9,869 nucleotides of DNA from Oligoflexia bacterium (GTDB lineage Bacteria > Bdellovibrionota > UBA1018 > CAIMNF01). The stretch covers positions 1 through 9,869 of the forward strand of contig CAIMNF010000524.1 of NCBI GenBank assembly GCA_903842755.1. The letters are read 5' to 3'. Shown here piece by piece: positions 1-7,808 of the stretch; within the stretch, counting starts at the first letter, position 1; each line of letters begins with the position of its first letter. The notes beneath the pieces were generated by a model that had not been told where the DNA came from, searched no databases, and was given only the letters and a program-made list of their open reading frames with translations. Made by a program: the position numbers and the translations under genes.

Positions 1-1278
1 AAATACCTACACGACCACTATGGAAAACTGAAATGGGAAAGACTTTTTACGCCCGCCATCCAATTGGCGTATGATGGTTTTCCAATTTATAGCGAACTTG
101 CCGAAGCCATCGATGAAAAGAAATTGGATCTTGCAAAATTTTCTGATTCAAAACGCATTTTTTTAAATTCGGATGCTTCCCCCAAGACGGCTGGTACTCT
201 CCTCGTCCAGCGAGATCTGGCGGCCACATTGAAGGAGCTTTCGCTTCATCCAGATTCATTTTACCAAGGAAAAATCGCCCTGCAGCTAGCCAAAGCAGTA
301 AAAAATAATGGCGGTATCCTCACGGAAGACGATTTAGCGCACTATCGCGTCATCGAGCGAAAGCCCCTCGAAGCCGAATGGAATGGGTACCATATTGTAA
401 CCATGCCACCGCCCAGCTCTGGGGGCGTTCACGTGATTCAAATATTAAAAATGCTCGAAAACGACCCACTCCCCAAGCTCGGTTTTAAATCCGCTCAAAG
501 TGAACACCTTCTTGCATCTGCTATGCAGCAAGCCTTTGCGGATCGAGCTAAGTTTTTAGGAGATCCCGACTTTGTCAAAGTGCCCACGGAAGGATTAATC
601 GACGCTAAATATCTTACACTCCTCCGAAAAAATTTTAACGAAACACGAGCAAAGAAAGGTAGCGAAGTTTTTCCAGGCAAACCACAAGGCGCTGAACATT
701 TCGAGACTACCCACCTTTCCATCATGGACAAAGAAGGAAATGCAATCGTTTCAACTCAAACGATTAACGGCTGGTTTGGCTCCAAAATCGTAGCAGATGG
801 CACAGGCATAGTGCTCAACAATGAAATGGACGATTTTGCGACCAAGCTGAATGAACCGAATATGTTTGGTGCAATCTCGGTTTCAAATGCCAATGCAATA
901 GAACCTAAAAAAACTCCACTCTCAAGCATGTCGCCTACCTTAGTTTTTAAGGATCATACTCCGGTGATGGCAGTAGGTGCCCCCGGCGGAACACGGATTT
1001 TAACTGCGGTAGCACAAGTACTCTTGAATTATTTTGTATACCATCAATCTTTATTTAACGCAGTGGCAGCCCCCCGCATTCATCAACAATGGCAGCCAGA
1101 CAAACTGTTTATCGAAAATTTCGCGGACACTGATGCTCTAACAAAAGAGCTAAGCGACAAAGGTTGGGCAACTGAACGAATCGAAGCAGAAAGTAGAATT
1201 ATGGCCGTAGTCCGGGAAGGAAATGAGTTCGTGGGAGTTTCTGATCCGAGAGACGCTGGCACAAGTGCCGGGCAGTAA
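1..1278 (+). CDS. ggt: Gamma-glutamyltransferase (glutathione hydrolase), 3' part, start outside window
   Basis: GGT hydrolyses or transfers the gamma-glutamyl group of glutathione and related peptides, normally in the periplasm of Gram-negative bacteria. The precursor cuts itself into a large and a small subunit. The frame is open from base 1 for 425 residues and ends in TAA. The family-typical MPPPSSGG is at 403-426. ETTHLS spans 703-720, and the first Thr (706-708) should be the new N-terminal nucleophile of the small subunit. From there to the stop are 190 residues, the same as the E. coli small subunit. Also visible are NNEMDDF (substrate-binding Asp), a lid-loop-like stretch, PLSSMSPT and GAPGGTR, so the catalytic half is intact. 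A TTG at 64 is not the start, because homologous sequence (YLHDHYGKL, ERLFTPAIQLAYDGF) runs upstream to the edge. The signal peptide and the N-terminal part of the large subunit lie outside the window. The gene converges on the oxidoreductase gene. Confidence 0.96.
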   Translation, partial: KYLHDHYGKLKWERLFTPAIQLAYDGFPIYSELAEAIDEKKLDLAKFSDSKRIFLNSDASPKTAGTLLVQRDLAATLKELSLHPDSFYQGKIALQLAKAVKNNGGILTEDDLAHYRVIERKPLEAEWNGYHIVTMPPPSSGGVHVIQILKMLENDPLPKLGFKSAQSEHLLASAMQQAFADRAKFLGDPDFVKVPTEGLIDAKYLTLLRKNFNETRAKKGSEVFPGKPQGAEHFETTHLSIMDKEGNAIVSTQTINGWFGSKIVADGTGIVLNNEMDDFATKLNEPNMFGAISVSNANAIEPKKTPLSSMSPTLVFKDHTPVMAVGAPGGTRILTAVAQVLLNYFVYHQSLFNAVAAPRIHQQWQPDKLFIENFADTDALTKELSDKGWATERIEAESRIMAVVREGNEFVGVSDPRDAGTSAGQ

Positions 1279-1340
1279 TTGGTCAACTGCCCCCTCACTC
1301 TGCTTAACTTTAAGCGGGTGGTAGGGTCTTTATTCGATGA

Positions 1341-1393
1341 ATTCGCAGAATAGTCTCCAGGTGCCCTGAGTTATTTCGTGAAATTCGCCGAAT
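1341..1393. repeat. Two copies of a near-palindromic 11-mer in the ggt/oxidoreductase convergent gap
   Basis: ATTCGCAGAAT (1341-1351) and ATTCGCCGAAT (1383-1393) agree at 10 of 11 positions and start 42 bases apart. The second is a perfect ATTCG/CGAAT inverted repeat around one base; the first is ATTC/GAAT around GCA. They lie between two converging stop codons (1278 and 1417). The gap has no clear intrinsic terminator for either gene, only weak stems such as CTTAA/TTAAG. The copies could be a protein-binding pair, a relic or chance. The arms are too short and the loop of the second copy too small for stable hairpins. Confidence 0.3.
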
Positions 1394-1416
1394 GCTATTT
1401 ATGCTGAGGAGATTTT

Positions 1417-2436
1417 TTACCTTTTATCAGCACTCTCGGGGGGCAGTTCTAACAGTTCAACGACCTGTAGTGCTTCTTCGGCTGACACCGGATTCGCCTC
1501 CTGATTCAAAATCGCACGAGCAACACCAACATAATAATCGCGATAATTTCCTATTTCTGAAGGAATCGTTTTCGTCTTTACTTCGCTCCCTTCTTTGTAG
1601 GTCAATCTGCCGCTATTCTGATCAAGCCCATAGCCTGTTGAATCCGGCATTAGTCCTTTTTTAAGGTGCTCCTCCTGGGGATCAAAACCAAATTTAATAA
1701 AATTCCCTTTTGTGCCATAAATTGAAAATCGAGGTGCTTCGGCCAAAGCATAAGACGTCGAATGAAGAATAACCCGCATTTTTTGATACCGAAGCACTGC
1801 ATGAAAATAGTCGGGCCCCTGGCTCTGATTTCGTTGTATCTCTACGTCTGTCCAAAGGGAGTCCGGCTTTCCAAATAAATGCAGAACTTGATCCAGCAAG
1901 TGGGATCCTAAATCGTTCCAAATCCCACCGCCTCGGGAAGCTTGCTCTTTCCAGCGATCCCGCGCATCAGGCTTGTAGCGATCAAAATGGGACTCCATTT
2001 GCTTTATTTCGCCGAGGACGTTTTGCTTAATTAATTTTTTAACCGTGAGGTAGTCAGAGTCCCATCTCCGATTGTGAAAAACCGAGAGCACTCGCCCTTG
2101 CCGTTTTGATAAGGCTAAAAGCTCAGCCGCTTGCGCCGAAGTCGTGGTAAACGGCTTATCGACGACTACATGCTTTTGACTCAATAGTGCAAGTTTTGCT
2201 TGGTCAAAGTGAAGGTCGTTTGGAGTGGCTAATACAATTAACTGAACTTCCGGACGCTCGAGAACCTCCTCCATTGTTGGGACCACCGAAACCTTAGGCA
2301 AAATCGCATTTACTGCTTCCCTGTTCCGTGAAACCACATAGCTAAGCTCAAGTTCGGGCACTGAACAAATGAGCGGCGCATGAAATGTTTGGCCCGAAAA
2401 CCCGAATCCGACCAATCCAACTTTCAATTTCGTCAT
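1417..2436 (-). CDS. Gfo/Idh/MocA-family oxidoreductase, YdgJ/IolW-like
   Basis: A cytosolic NAD(P)-dependent sugar or polyol dehydrogenase of 339 residues, close to the usual family length of about 345. The N-terminal Rossmann fold begins with KVGLVGFGFSG (GxGxxG, Gly10-Gly15). VVVDKPF at 90-96 carries the catalytic-site Lys94. FHNRRWDSD (120-128) and ESHFDRYKP are hallmarks of the E. coli YdgJ / B. subtilis YvaA (IolW) branch. GGGIWNDLGSHLLDQ (169-183) supplies the Asp175/His179 pair of the C-terminal domain. IolW is known as an NADP-dependent scyllo-inositol dehydrogenase, so an inositol-type substrate is possible but is only inferred. The start lies 3 bases after the esterase stop codon (TAG-ATC-ATG) and has no Shine-Dalgarno, which points to translational coupling. 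This is the last gene of the minus-strand cluster. There is no signal peptide. Confidence 0.9.
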   Translation of the reverse strand: MTKLKVGLVGFGFSGQTFHAPLICSVPELELSYVVSRNREAVNAILPKVSVVPTMEEVLERPEVQLIVLATPNDLHFDQAKLALLSQKHVVVDKPFTTTSAQAAELLALSKRQGRVLSVFHNRRWDSDYLTVKKLIKQNVLGEIKQMESHFDRYKPDARDRWKEQASRGGGIWNDLGSHLLDQVLHLFGKPDSLWTDVEIQRNQSQGPDYFHAVLRYQKMRVILHSTSYALAEAPRFSIYGTKGNFIKFGFDPQEEHLKKGLMPDSTGYGLDQNSGRLTYKEGSEVKTKTIPSEIGNYRDYYVGVARAILNQEANPVSAEEALQVVELLELPPESADKR

Positions 2437-2439
2437 GAT

Positions 2440-3303
2440 CTATTTTGACTTTTGGCTTAATCGCGCGGAATACCAATCCACGTAGGAACTCAGATGGTAC
2501 TCCCAATAGCCCATTTCGTGGGCGCCCTCGGCATCTTCACCGACGTGAAACTCCTTTTTATAACCCATGCCTTTCAACATGTTTTCACAATTCACGGTAT
2601 TCCGTAAAAATTGGTCGTGCGCTCCCATGTCCATATAGATGGGGACATTGAGCTTTTTTTGAAATATTTTAATCAAAGAAAAAGGATCGCGGTGCTGATA
2701 GTCCGTTCCCGTGCCAAACTGATAATAAAAATCGGCCGCAGCTTCTTCCTGCGTTCTAAAAACAGGACTATGCATTCCAATGGCTCCAAATATTCCCGGA
2801 TAATTTAAAGAAAGCTGGAGCGCTCCATGCCCTCCCATCGAGATTCCCGCAATCACTCTTCCCTTAGGGCTCGAAATCAGTGAAAACTTTCGTTCGGCCT
2901 CGGCAACCAAATCGTGAGTCACCAAATCGCCCCATCGCTCCGGAGTTTTTGCTCCATTCATCCAGTAGCCATCCGTCGGGTTATTGGGCGCTCGACCATC
3001 CGGTGCGATAACGACGAACGGCGTTTTGCCTTCGTCCACTAATCGATCCAATTGCGCACAGATCCCTAGTCCTTCGATGAGATGACGATCACCTCCCCGA
3101 CCGTGAAGGAAGTAAACCGCCCCATAGCGTTGATCGGGCGTGTATCCCTTGGGCAAAATCACGGAATAATATTCTTCAAACTGATGTCCCGGACCCCAAT
3201 CTACCGAAAAATGCTCATCTCGCAATACCTGGCAAGCCTGAGCATTTAACTGAGTTGCACCGAGAAAGAAAAAAACGAGCAAAAGATGTGCGGCAACATT
3301 CAT
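2440..3303 (-). CDS. Secreted serine esterase, alpha/beta hydrolase (esterase D / S-formylglutathione hydrolase fold)
   Basis: A predicted exported esterase of 287 residues in the putative-esterase family (Pfam PF00756 type). Residues 1-22 form a signal peptide with cleavage after a small-residue site such as LNA or AQA. The Cys at 24 follows AQA, which is a poor lipobox, so a soluble periplasmic protein is more likely than a lipoprotein. LHGRGG (67-71) forms the oxyanion-hole region. GISMGGHG carries nucleophile Ser155. YMDMGAHDQFL resembles the Asp region of S-formylglutathione hydrolases and suggests Asp230. EGAHEMGYWEYH suggests catalytic His262. The triad therefore looks complete. The substrate is unknown; a carbohydrate ester or acyl ester is plausible, and the export signal argues against cytosolic formaldehyde detoxification. 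The start is 25 bases after the RND stop, with no visible Shine-Dalgarno, and the stop is 3 bases before the oxidoreductase ATG. Confidence 0.85.
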   Translation of the reverse strand: MNVAAHLLLVFFFLGATQLNAQACQVLRDEHFSVDWGPGHQFEEYYSVILPKGYTPDQRYGAVYFLHGRGGDRHLIEGLGICAQLDRLVDEGKTPFVVIAPDGRAPNNPTDGYWMNGAKTPERWGDLVTHDLVAEAERKFSLISSPKGRVIAGISMGGHGALQLSLNYPGIFGAIGMHSPVFRTQEEAAADFYYQFGTGTDYQHRDPFSLIKIFQKKLNVPIYMDMGAHDQFLRNTVNCENMLKGMGYKKEFHVGEDAEGAHEMGYWEYHLSSYVDWYSARLSQKSK

Positions 3304-3328
3304 CGTTGCACTTATACACTTTTTTTAT

Positions 3329-6300
3329 TTATAATCTAGTGTTTTCTGCAAGCACCAACGGATCGGGTCGTTCCAGCTTCGTAAACAAGCTATAGACAAC
3401 CGGAACCACAAACAAAGTTAAAATAGACGAAGCAATTACTCCACCAATAATGGCGAAAGCCATCGGAATGGTGGTTTCAGAGCCAGGCCCAAGCGCTAAG
3501 GCCTCAGGCAAAGCCCCAGCAACCGTCGCTGTTGACGTCATGATAATGGGACGAAGTCGTACCGGACAAGCCTTTAATAAAGCCGATTTTACATCTTTGA
3601 CCCCTTCGCTCCGCACTTGGTTCGTAAAATCCACAAGCAAAATCGAATTCTTTTTTACAATTCCCATCAACAAAATAAATCCAATCAAGCTGTACATGTT
3701 GATCGATTGATGACCAATCCAAAGTGCCAAAAATGCGCCCGAGAAACTAAAAGGGAGTGCCATTAAAACGGTAATCGGATGAATAAAACTATCAAATTGT
3801 GATGCAAGCACCATGTACGAAACTACTAAGCCCAAAATCAACGCAAAAAATAAGCTTAAAAAAGATTCCTTAAACCCTTGTGAACTTCCGGTGAGCTTCA
3901 TCATATAACCGGGAGGCAAACTTGCTTTGACCAATTGAGTGGTCTTTTCCATCACTTCTTGTTGCGAATGGCCTTTTGCAGGGTTCGCATAAACGGTAAT
4001 GGCTCTGGCGCGATTTAAGCGAGAAATTAACATCAGACTTGGCCGATGTGTTTCTGTGACCACCTCGGACAATTTAACCGTTTCTCCGCGATTATTTCTA
4101 AGCTCGATTTGATCTAGGGCCGGAATTTGATCCCGCTGCGAAGCCACCAAGCGCATTTCAATCTCGTACCGGTGTCGTCCCTTAGGATACTCGTTTAAGC
4201 CCGTGATAATTTGTCCACCGACCATTGCATTGAGTTGGCTAGTGACCGTGTTGAGTGATACCCCATGAATCCCTAAGGCCGTGCGATCGGGAATGATTTG
4301 TGTTTCAGGCATGTTTTGTTGCACGTCCGTGTTAACGTCCGTTAAATAATCGGTCTTTTTCATCTTATCCATCACTTCGGTCGTTAGCGAGGTGAGTTTT
4401 TCCCAATCGGGGCCTTGAATAATGAATTCAACGGGAAACCCGCGGCTGGCGGAGAAACCACGAAGCGAAAGGTCTTGGACTACAATTTCCATGCCTTTCT
4501 CTTCATTCTTAAAATGCTCTTTAAAGATATTCATCAGCTCAAACTGCGAACGCTTTCTTGATTTGGCATCGACTAACGAAACGAACGCCATTCCTTGGTT
4601 GACCGCATCGCCACCGAAACCGCCCACTGCGCTAAAATCACCTTTTATTTCGGGAAACGTAGCTAAATATTCTTCAACGTGTTTAATTCTGCGATTCGTC
4701 ACCTCCATCGAGGTTCCCACAGGCAACTTAAATCGCAGTAAAATCATGCCTTGATCTTGAGCAGGCATCATTTCACCCGGCAAAAGTTTTGCCACAAAGA
4801 TACTTAAAACGAACAACAGAAGTGAACCCGCAACCGTTTTCCACCGATGGCGGAGCAATACTTCCAAAAGGGAACGATACTTTTCAGACAAGACACTAAA
4901 CAATCGATCCATCATTCCGGTCAAGCCTTTGGGAGAAGAATGAACAACCAAAAACCGCGAGCACCGCATGGGCGTTAACGTAAGGGCTTCCAATAAAGAT
5001 AACAGGACCGCAGCACTAACCGTAACCCCATACTGAAGAAAAAATTTTCCAATAATACCCTTCATAAAAATGACGGGCGCAAAAATAGCAACGACCGCCA
5101 CTGTAGCGGCCATTGCGGCAAACGAGATTTCGTTCGCGCCCTTTAGGGCAGCGGAACGACGGCTTTCTCCGAGCTCGCGGTGGCGTACGATATTTTCGAG
5201 CATCATGATTGCATCGTCCACCACAATGCCAATCGCTAAACTAAGACCAAGTAACGTGAACGTATTGAGAGTAAAATTGCAGAAATAAAAAACGACAAAT
5301 GTCCCAATAATGGAAGTGGGGATGGCCAACAAAACATTGATGGTTGAAGTCCACGACCCTAAAAACAAATAACAAACCACGGACGTTAAAAGAGCGGACA
5401 GTATAAGCGTAAACAACAATTGTTTGACCGATTGCTGAATAAAGCGCGTGTTGTCCACGCTAAAAATTAAATGATAATGCGGCGGAAGCAAAGGCTGTAG
5501 TTCGGCTACTTTTGAGCGGATCAATTGCGCAACCTCGACCGCGTTCGCGCCATGCTGTTTTACAATTCCTAGACCTACGGCATCTTTTCCGTTAAAGCGA
5601 GCCATTCGCCTTACATCAGCGGTACCTTCTTCGACCGTCGCGACCTCTTTCAGTTGGGTGGTGCGGTAGTTGGGACCCAAATTCGCCCGATTTTGGATCA
5701 TTATTCTGCCAAAATCTTCTGGACTGTTTGCCTCTCCCAATACTCGAACGTTAAAATCTTTTTGCGCGTTGGTCATTTGGCCGGCAGGAATTTCAATCTG
5801 CTCGGTCTTAATGGCCGACACCACATCGTCTGACGTTAGGTTTAGTTTTTTTAATCGATTAAGATCAAGCCAAACCCGAAGCGCTGGATCGACATAGCCC
5901 CCTAAAACAACATTGCCTACACCAGGAACAACACTCAACTGATCGAAGAGAAAATTTCTAGCGTATATCATCATGTCAATGCGTTTGGTAGCGGGATCAT
6001 CGCTGGTCATCGCTAACCAGACGATGGGCATGTCTTCCGGATTCGTTTTACGAATAATAGGCGGAAACAAATCGATGGGAAGAATATTTTTTACTTGGTC
6101 AATTTTATTTTGAATTTGCTCCATCGCCCGGTCGATATTTTGATTCAACTCAAATTCGACTGCGATCGAGCCTGAGCTTTGCTGAGCCGTGGAGGTCACA
6201 TTTTTAATTCCGTCTAGCTCCATGATGGCGTCTTCGATCGGATCAATCACCTGGCTTTCAATGACTTCTGGAGCTGCACCGTTTTCCGTTAAGGACACAT

Positions 6301-6436
6301 TGACTACAGGAAAATCCACATCCGGGAGCTGACTGATTCCCAAGCGAGAAAACGAAATTAGACCAAAAACGAGGACCGCTGCCATGAGCATCCACGCGAA
6401 TACAGGCCTGCGAATTGAAAGATCTGATAAGCTCAT
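3329..6436 (-). CDS. RND efflux permease, HAE1/AcrB-type inner-membrane pump
   Basis: A full-length (1035 residues) proton-driven RND transporter that should export small molecules from the inner membrane or periplasm as a trimer. The N-terminus, SLSDLSIRRPVFAWML, is typical. Hydrophobic segments fit 12 membrane helices: about 11-30, five more between 338 and 488, 533-550, then 858-880, 887-907, 911-935, 963-983 and 991-1015, with two large periplasmic porter regions (about 32-335 and 555-855). The proton-relay residues are present: Asp407 and Asp408 in GIVVDDAIMMLEN (TM4), Lys929 in GIVKKNSILLVDF (TM10) and the RLRPIIMTS motif (960-968). Such pumps normally need a periplasmic adaptor and a TolC-type channel; neither is encoded next to it. 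It lies 29 bases downstream of a beta-barrel gene and 25 bases upstream of the esterase. There is no clear Shine-Dalgarno; a 5-bp stem (6439-6453) sits just before the ATG. The substrate cannot be read from the sequence. Confidence 0.95.
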   Translation of the reverse strand: MSLSDLSIRRPVFAWMLMAAVLVFGLISFSRLGISQLPDVDFPVVNVSLTENGAAPEVIESQVIDPIEDAIMELDGIKNVTSTAQQSSGSIAVEFELNQNIDRAMEQIQNKIDQVKNILPIDLFPPIIRKTNPEDMPIVWLAMTSDDPATKRIDMMIYARNFLFDQLSVVPGVGNVVLGGYVDPALRVWLDLNRLKKLNLTSDDVVSAIKTEQIEIPAGQMTNAQKDFNVRVLGEANSPEDFGRIMIQNRANLGPNYRTTQLKEVATVEEGTADVRRMARFNGKDAVGLGIVKQHGANAVEVAQLIRSKVAELQPLLPPHYHLIFSVDNTRFIQQSVKQLLFTLILSALLTSVVCYLFLGSWTSTINVLLAIPTSIIGTFVVFYFCNFTLNTFTLLGLSLAIGIVVDDAIMMLENIVRHRELGESRRSAALKGANEISFAAMAATVAVVAIFAPVIFMKGIIGKFFLQYGVTVSAAVLLSLLEALTLTPMRCSRFLVVHSSPKGLTGMMDRLFSVLSEKYRSLLEVLLRHRWKTVAGSLLLFVLSIFVAKLLPGEMMPAQDQGMILLRFKLPVGTSMEVTNRRIKHVEEYLATFPEIKGDFSAVGGFGGDAVNQGMAFVSLVDAKSRKRSQFELMNIFKEHFKNEEKGMEIVVQDLSLRGFSASRGFPVEFIIQGPDWEKLTSLTTEVMDKMKKTDYLTDVNTDVQQNMPETQIIPDRTALGIHGVSLNTVTSQLNAMVGGQIITGLNEYPKGRHRYEIEMRLVASQRDQIPALDQIELRNNRGETVKLSEVVTETHRPSLMLISRLNRARAITVYANPAKGHSQQEVMEKTTQLVKASLPPGYMMKLTGSSQGFKESFLSLFFALILGLVVSYMVLASQFDSFIHPITVLMALPFSFSGAFLALWIGHQSINMYSLIGFILLMGIVKKNSILLVDFTNQVRSEGVKDVKSALLKACPVRLRPIIMTSTATVAGALPEALALGPGSETTIPMAFAIIGGVIASSILTLFVVPVVYSLFTKLERPDPLVLAENTRL

Positions 6437-6465
6437 GATATGCAGTTAGCATACCTTAAACGCGC

Positions 6466-7305
6466 TCAAAGTTTGAATTGAATTTGAAGCTCCGGGTGGA
6501 TGGGCGACGGATTAATATAATAGATACTGGTACGTGCATCACCAGGACTCGGGGACCAAACGTTCGCAGGTGCGCCCGGCACAATTTGATGCGGCCCCAA
6601 GGGAAAGGTTTTAGAGAGTCCAAGCTGAAGGTAGCCTTTCGTCCACTGGTAAAAGCCAGATGATCCAAAGTGTAAATAAGGATTGGGGTAGTTTACGCCG
6701 AGTCCCCCGCTTTCAATGAACAATCCAAAACGTTGCGAAAGATGTATTTCTTGAAGCGCACTAACGGAAAGTGTAACCGGCGTACCATTCAATGGAGGGG
6801 GACGCATTGAAAATGGCGCAAGACTATCCCAAAAATATTGAAAACCAAAATCCGTGTGAATTGAATAGTGGCGGCTAAAACTTTTAGTAGCGGTTGCCCG
6901 AATCCAGATAGACTCTTGGTGGTACCAATCCATGCCAAACTGTGCCGTCTTAAAAAAAATACCTTCAAGAGCGATACGATTCATTATTCCCGAAATTTCG
7001 GTGGCATACTTTAAATCGATCATCGGCATGTTATACGCGGCAACGATCCAAGGACTTGTGCCAACAGAAAAATGTTGAGTAACACCATAGGCGATCGCAT
7101 AGGTCCCGACTACGGTTTCGCCTTGGGTAGGACCGTATGAGGTCGGAGTTAGGTTGTGCCCCTGAAGGGGTATTAAGGATTTTGCGGATCCGGTCTGTAG
7201 AGTTTCCGCTGACTCTAATGCCGCGCTGGAGAATGAAGTATCCGCGCTCGCGTAAAGCCACCCCGCTAAAATTAAAATATTACAGGCATAGATCAGGGTT
7301 TTCAT
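6466..7305 (-). CDS. Predicted outer-membrane beta-barrel protein, function unknown
   Basis: I do not recognise a named family for this 279-residue protein. Residues 1-21 (MKTLIYACNILILAGWLYASA, cleavage before DTS) form a signal peptide. The remainder is rich in Tyr, Trp, Phe, Gly, Ser and Thr, with alternating polar/non-polar stretches typical of transmembrane beta-strands, e.g. SIWIRATATKSF, YSIHTDFGFQYFW, RFGLFIESGGLGVNY and GYLQLGLSKTF. The C-terminus LQIQFKL resembles the last strand of a barrel, although the final residue is Leu rather than the usual Phe. It is not TolC-like: it is too short and lacks long coiled coils. It precedes the RND gene by 29 bases on the same strand and is probably the first gene of a four-gene operon, so a role in envelope transport or sensing is possible. 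No Shine-Dalgarno is visible before the ATG (the preceding bases are AGCGGTACTA). A porin-like or structural role is equally possible. Confidence 0.7.
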   Translation of the reverse strand: MKTLIYACNILILAGWLYASADTSFSSAALESAETLQTGSAKSLIPLQGHNLTPTSYGPTQGETVVGTYAIAYGVTQHFSVGTSPWIVAAYNMPMIDLKYATEISGIMNRIALEGIFFKTAQFGMDWYHQESIWIRATATKSFSRHYSIHTDFGFQYFWDSLAPFSMRPPPLNGTPVTLSVSALQEIHLSQRFGLFIESGGLGVNYPNPYLHFGSSGFYQWTKGYLQLGLSKTFPLGPHQIVPGAPANVWSPSPGDARTSIYYINPSPIHPELQIQFKL

Positions 7306-7426
7306 TAGTACCGCTAAGTTAGATTAAAGAACAAAAAAAGTAAAGCAAATTAGTCTGCTATTTTAAATCAACGATTTAAGTTTGTTTTCTGGAGTACTGT
7401 TAACCACCCATTATATAAATCCTTTT
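7306..7426 (-). promoter_or_regulatory. Upstream region of the barrel-RND cluster, probable promoter
   Basis: This is the only gap longer than 30 bases ahead of the four-gene cluster, so the operon promoter should lie here. On the minus strand a perfect TATAAT (plus 7410-7415) lies about 100 bases before the ATG at 7305, but the region 17 bases further upstream has no good -35 match. A weaker pair, TTGCTT-16-TAATCT, lies nearer the gene. Neither is convincing. The region is A+T-rich and no operator-like inverted repeat stands out. Confidence 0.25.
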
Positions 7427-7477
7427 TTAAAGTGGTGGAGGCTCTGCAAAATTTTGCGGAGAGCCTCCACACCTTAA
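7427..7477 (-). terminator. Long hairpin downstream of the Bor-like gene pair
   Basis: GTGGAGGCTCT (7435-7445) pairs perfectly over 11 bp with AGAGCCTCCAC (7460-7470). Inside it GCAAAATTTTGC (7446-7457) is itself self-complementary, leaving a two-base bulge (GG, 7458-7459). Outside, the pairing extends imperfectly to TTAA at 7427-7430 and 7474-7477. The hairpin begins 16 bases past the TAA of the lipoprotein gene, and no gene approaches it on the plus strand, so it most likely ends or protects the lipoprotein transcript. Neither side has a clean T-run: on the minus strand it is followed by CACTTTAAAAAAGG. It is therefore not a textbook intrinsic terminator and could instead be an mRNA-stabilising or interspersed repeat element. 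Confidence 0.6.
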
Positions 7478-7493
7478 TCCGGTCTATTCTTGC

Positions 7494-7808
7494 TTACTTT
7501 TTCTTGTAGACGACGTCACTCTCACAAAAGTATAAAACTTTGTGTGGGTTATAAATCGACGCAGTGATTCCGCTTACAAACCAATTCGCAAACGAAAACT
7601 GTGTACGAATTCCGACCCAGTCAGTTCCCTGACAACGATCATTCATATCGACAGGATCACTCGTTTCAATAAAACCAAAAAGAACATTAGAGTGCCACTC
7701 GGAGTTTGCGTTTCCAAAGGGGAGATCTTTAGAATCTTTAACGAAGCTAATGGTGGTACAGGCAGGTAAAAACGCTAGTGTGATGAGTAATAAAAGATAG
7801 TTCTTCAT
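7494..7808 (-). CDS. Bor/Iss-like outer-membrane lipoprotein, second copy
   Basis: A small lipoprotein of 104 residues. An upstream in-frame ATG at 7838 would add ten charged residues that spoil the signal peptide. The ATG at 7808 is preceded by a perfect AGGAGG (7815-7820) with a 6-base spacer and gives a clean signal, MKNYLLLLITLAFLPAC, with lipidated Cys17 (lipobox LPAC). The mature part resembles the phage lambda Bor / E. coli Iss family. It contains Cys59 and Cys95, the pair expected to form a disulfide. These are 36 residues apart, exactly as in the neighbouring protein, and the stretch between them aligns without gaps (shared G, V, RTQ, F, T, S and P positions). Its ATG overlaps the stop of that gene (ATGA). 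Bor and Iss are surface lipoproteins linked to serum survival in E. coli; that role should not be assumed here. The family call is fairly secure for a divergent member. Confidence 0.75.
   Translation of the reverse strand: MKNYLLLLITLAFLPACTTISFVKDSKDLPFGNANSEWHSNVLFGFIETSDPVDMNDRCQGTDWVGIRTQFSFANWFVSGITASIYNPHKVLYFCESDVVYKKK

Noticed and set aside
64..1278. TTG at 64 as the start of the ggt gene
   Set aside because: The same frame is open to base 1 and encodes GGT-like sequence upstream of the TTG, so the gene simply enters from outside the window.
1392..1664. Plus-strand open frame of 90 codons over the oxidoreductase 3' end
   Set aside because: It is mostly opposite the conserved C-terminal domain of the oxidoreductase, and the translation resembles no protein I recognise.
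4422..4754. Plus-strand open frame of 110 codons inside the RND gene
   Set aside because: It lies wholly opposite a well-conserved pump domain and is a shadow of it.
6439..6453. Small stem TATGC/GCATA just before the RND start, possibly a translation switch
   Set aside because: The stem is only 5 bp with A-T-rich pairs and a 5-base loop, too weak to claim regulation.
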